Positions 7,067 to 7,419 of a stretch of 7,419 bases of DNA are shown piece by piece. The stretch covers positions 1 to 7,419 of the forward strand of contig CAKVMU010000082.1 in assembly GCA_934773085.1 (NCBI GenBank), read 5' to 3'. Both the position numbers and the translations under genes were made by a program. The stretch is from an uncultured Candidatus Melainabacteria bacterium (GTDB lineage Bacteria > Cyanobacteriota > Vampirovibrionia > Gastranaerophilales > Gastranaerophilaceae). The notes under the pieces are model-generated. The model was given only the letters and a program-made list of their open reading frames with translations, had not been told where the DNA came from and did not search any database. Numbering within the stretch: position 1 is the stretch's first letter; every line of letters begins with the position of its first letter.

Positions 7067-7419
7067 TCACTTAGCTTCTTTCCCGCCTTCACGAGTATCG
7101 ACTTGCCCTTCAAAATCCCTAAACACGTCGTTTCCGACCAATTGTTCCAATCTGGAACGTTTTTCAAAAAAGCTTCCCCTAGCTTTTTGCTGTTCGTCCA
7201 AAGCCTCTCTGTAAAAAGTATCCGTAATCAAAACTACTTCTTTTTTCGATTTTTGCGCAGCCAAATAATTTTTATGACACTTTTCAACACTAGCCGTCGT
7301 CATATTATACATTTCCCTAGCTGTCATATAATCGTAATACATGTCAACAACTTTTTGTTGAAGCTCCTCTACCTTACGCACAAGAATAATCATATCTGCA
7401 TCCGTAACTTGGCTGTACT
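7067..7419 (-). CDS. Probable TolC-like outer-membrane protein, C-terminal part; 5' end off window
   Basis: The frame ends in TGA at 7067-7069 and is open to the right edge, so 116 C-terminal residues are visible. The internal Met at 7393 is not a convincing start because the codons before it (YSQVTDAD) continue in the same style. The visible part is two long amphipathic helices: from VRKVEELQQKVVDMYYDYM through KCHKNYLAAQ, then ITDTFYREALDEQQKARGSF up to RSRLEQLVG, followed by a short charged tail (GQVDTREGGKEAK). Paired long helices with an Ala/Tyr/Leu heptad pattern, ending in a Leu-x-x-Leu-Val-Gly turn, are typical of the last coiled-coil pair of TolC-family channels, which form the outer-membrane duct of type I secretion and efflux systems. 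It lies 70 bases upstream of the Maf-like gene on the same strand. Another periplasmic or cytoplasmic coiled-coil protein remains possible, since the barrel and signal peptide are outside the window. Confidence 0.5.
   Translation of the reverse strand, partial: YSQVTDADMIILVRKVEELQQKVVDMYYDYMTAREMYNMTTASVEKCHKNYLAAQKSKKEVVLITDTFYREALDEQQKARGSFFEKRSRLEQLVGNDVFRDFEGQVDTREGGKEAK

Noticed and set aside
6927..7214. 95-codon plus-strand frame across the gap between the two minus-strand genes
   Set aside because: Most of it is antisense to the Maf-like and TolC-like coding regions. The protein is rich in Ser, Phe, Pro and Cys without any domain motif, and I see no reason to prefer it over the genes it opposes.

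Overview
The window reads as ordinary, AT-rich bacterial chromosome with dense coding. Two genes lie on the plus strand in the left 5.3 kb and two on the minus strand in the right 2.1 kb, and the two pairs converge on each other. Both outermost genes run off the window. I see no mobile element, CRISPR array, tRNA or rRNA, and no gene-free stretch longer than about 70 bases.

Organism: the combination of an AT-rich genome, a Maf/MptE-like (DUF115) protein, a TrmB-type regulator and what looks like the C-terminus of a TolC-like outer-membrane protein suggests a diderm bacterium. A gut Gastranaerophilales/Melainabacteria-type genome (non-photosynthetic relatives of Cyanobacteria) is my best guess. 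This is an impression from protein character, not a search result. The standard code with TGA as stop fits all four genes.

Layout: (1) bases 1-4502, plus strand: the 3' part of a giant, Lys/Glu/Asn-rich, largely helical protein with at least 1499 residues visible and its start off the left edge. Its one recognisable island, around bases 1095-1700, resembles the His/Asn half of a papain/calpain-like (clan CA) cysteine-peptidase fold, but no convincing catalytic cysteine is visible. (2) 4505-5329, plus: a TrmB-family winged-helix regulator that starts two bases after the giant gene's stop codon, so the two are probably co-transcribed and translationally coupled. (3) 5326-6996, minus: a 556-residue Maf/MptE-like (DUF115) protein, of the type linked to flagellin or surface glycosylation, with a clear Shine-Dalgarno and a possible promoter of its own. 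(4) 7067-7419, minus: the C-terminal 116 residues of a probable TolC-like outer-membrane protein.

How they work together: the giant protein and the regulator form one transcription unit, and the regulator may control that unit or respond to a sugar-like ligand. The two minus-strand genes are both plausibly envelope-related, but nothing in the sequence proves they act together. The least explained item is the giant protein with its degenerate-looking peptidase-like core, followed directly by a TrmB-type regulator.
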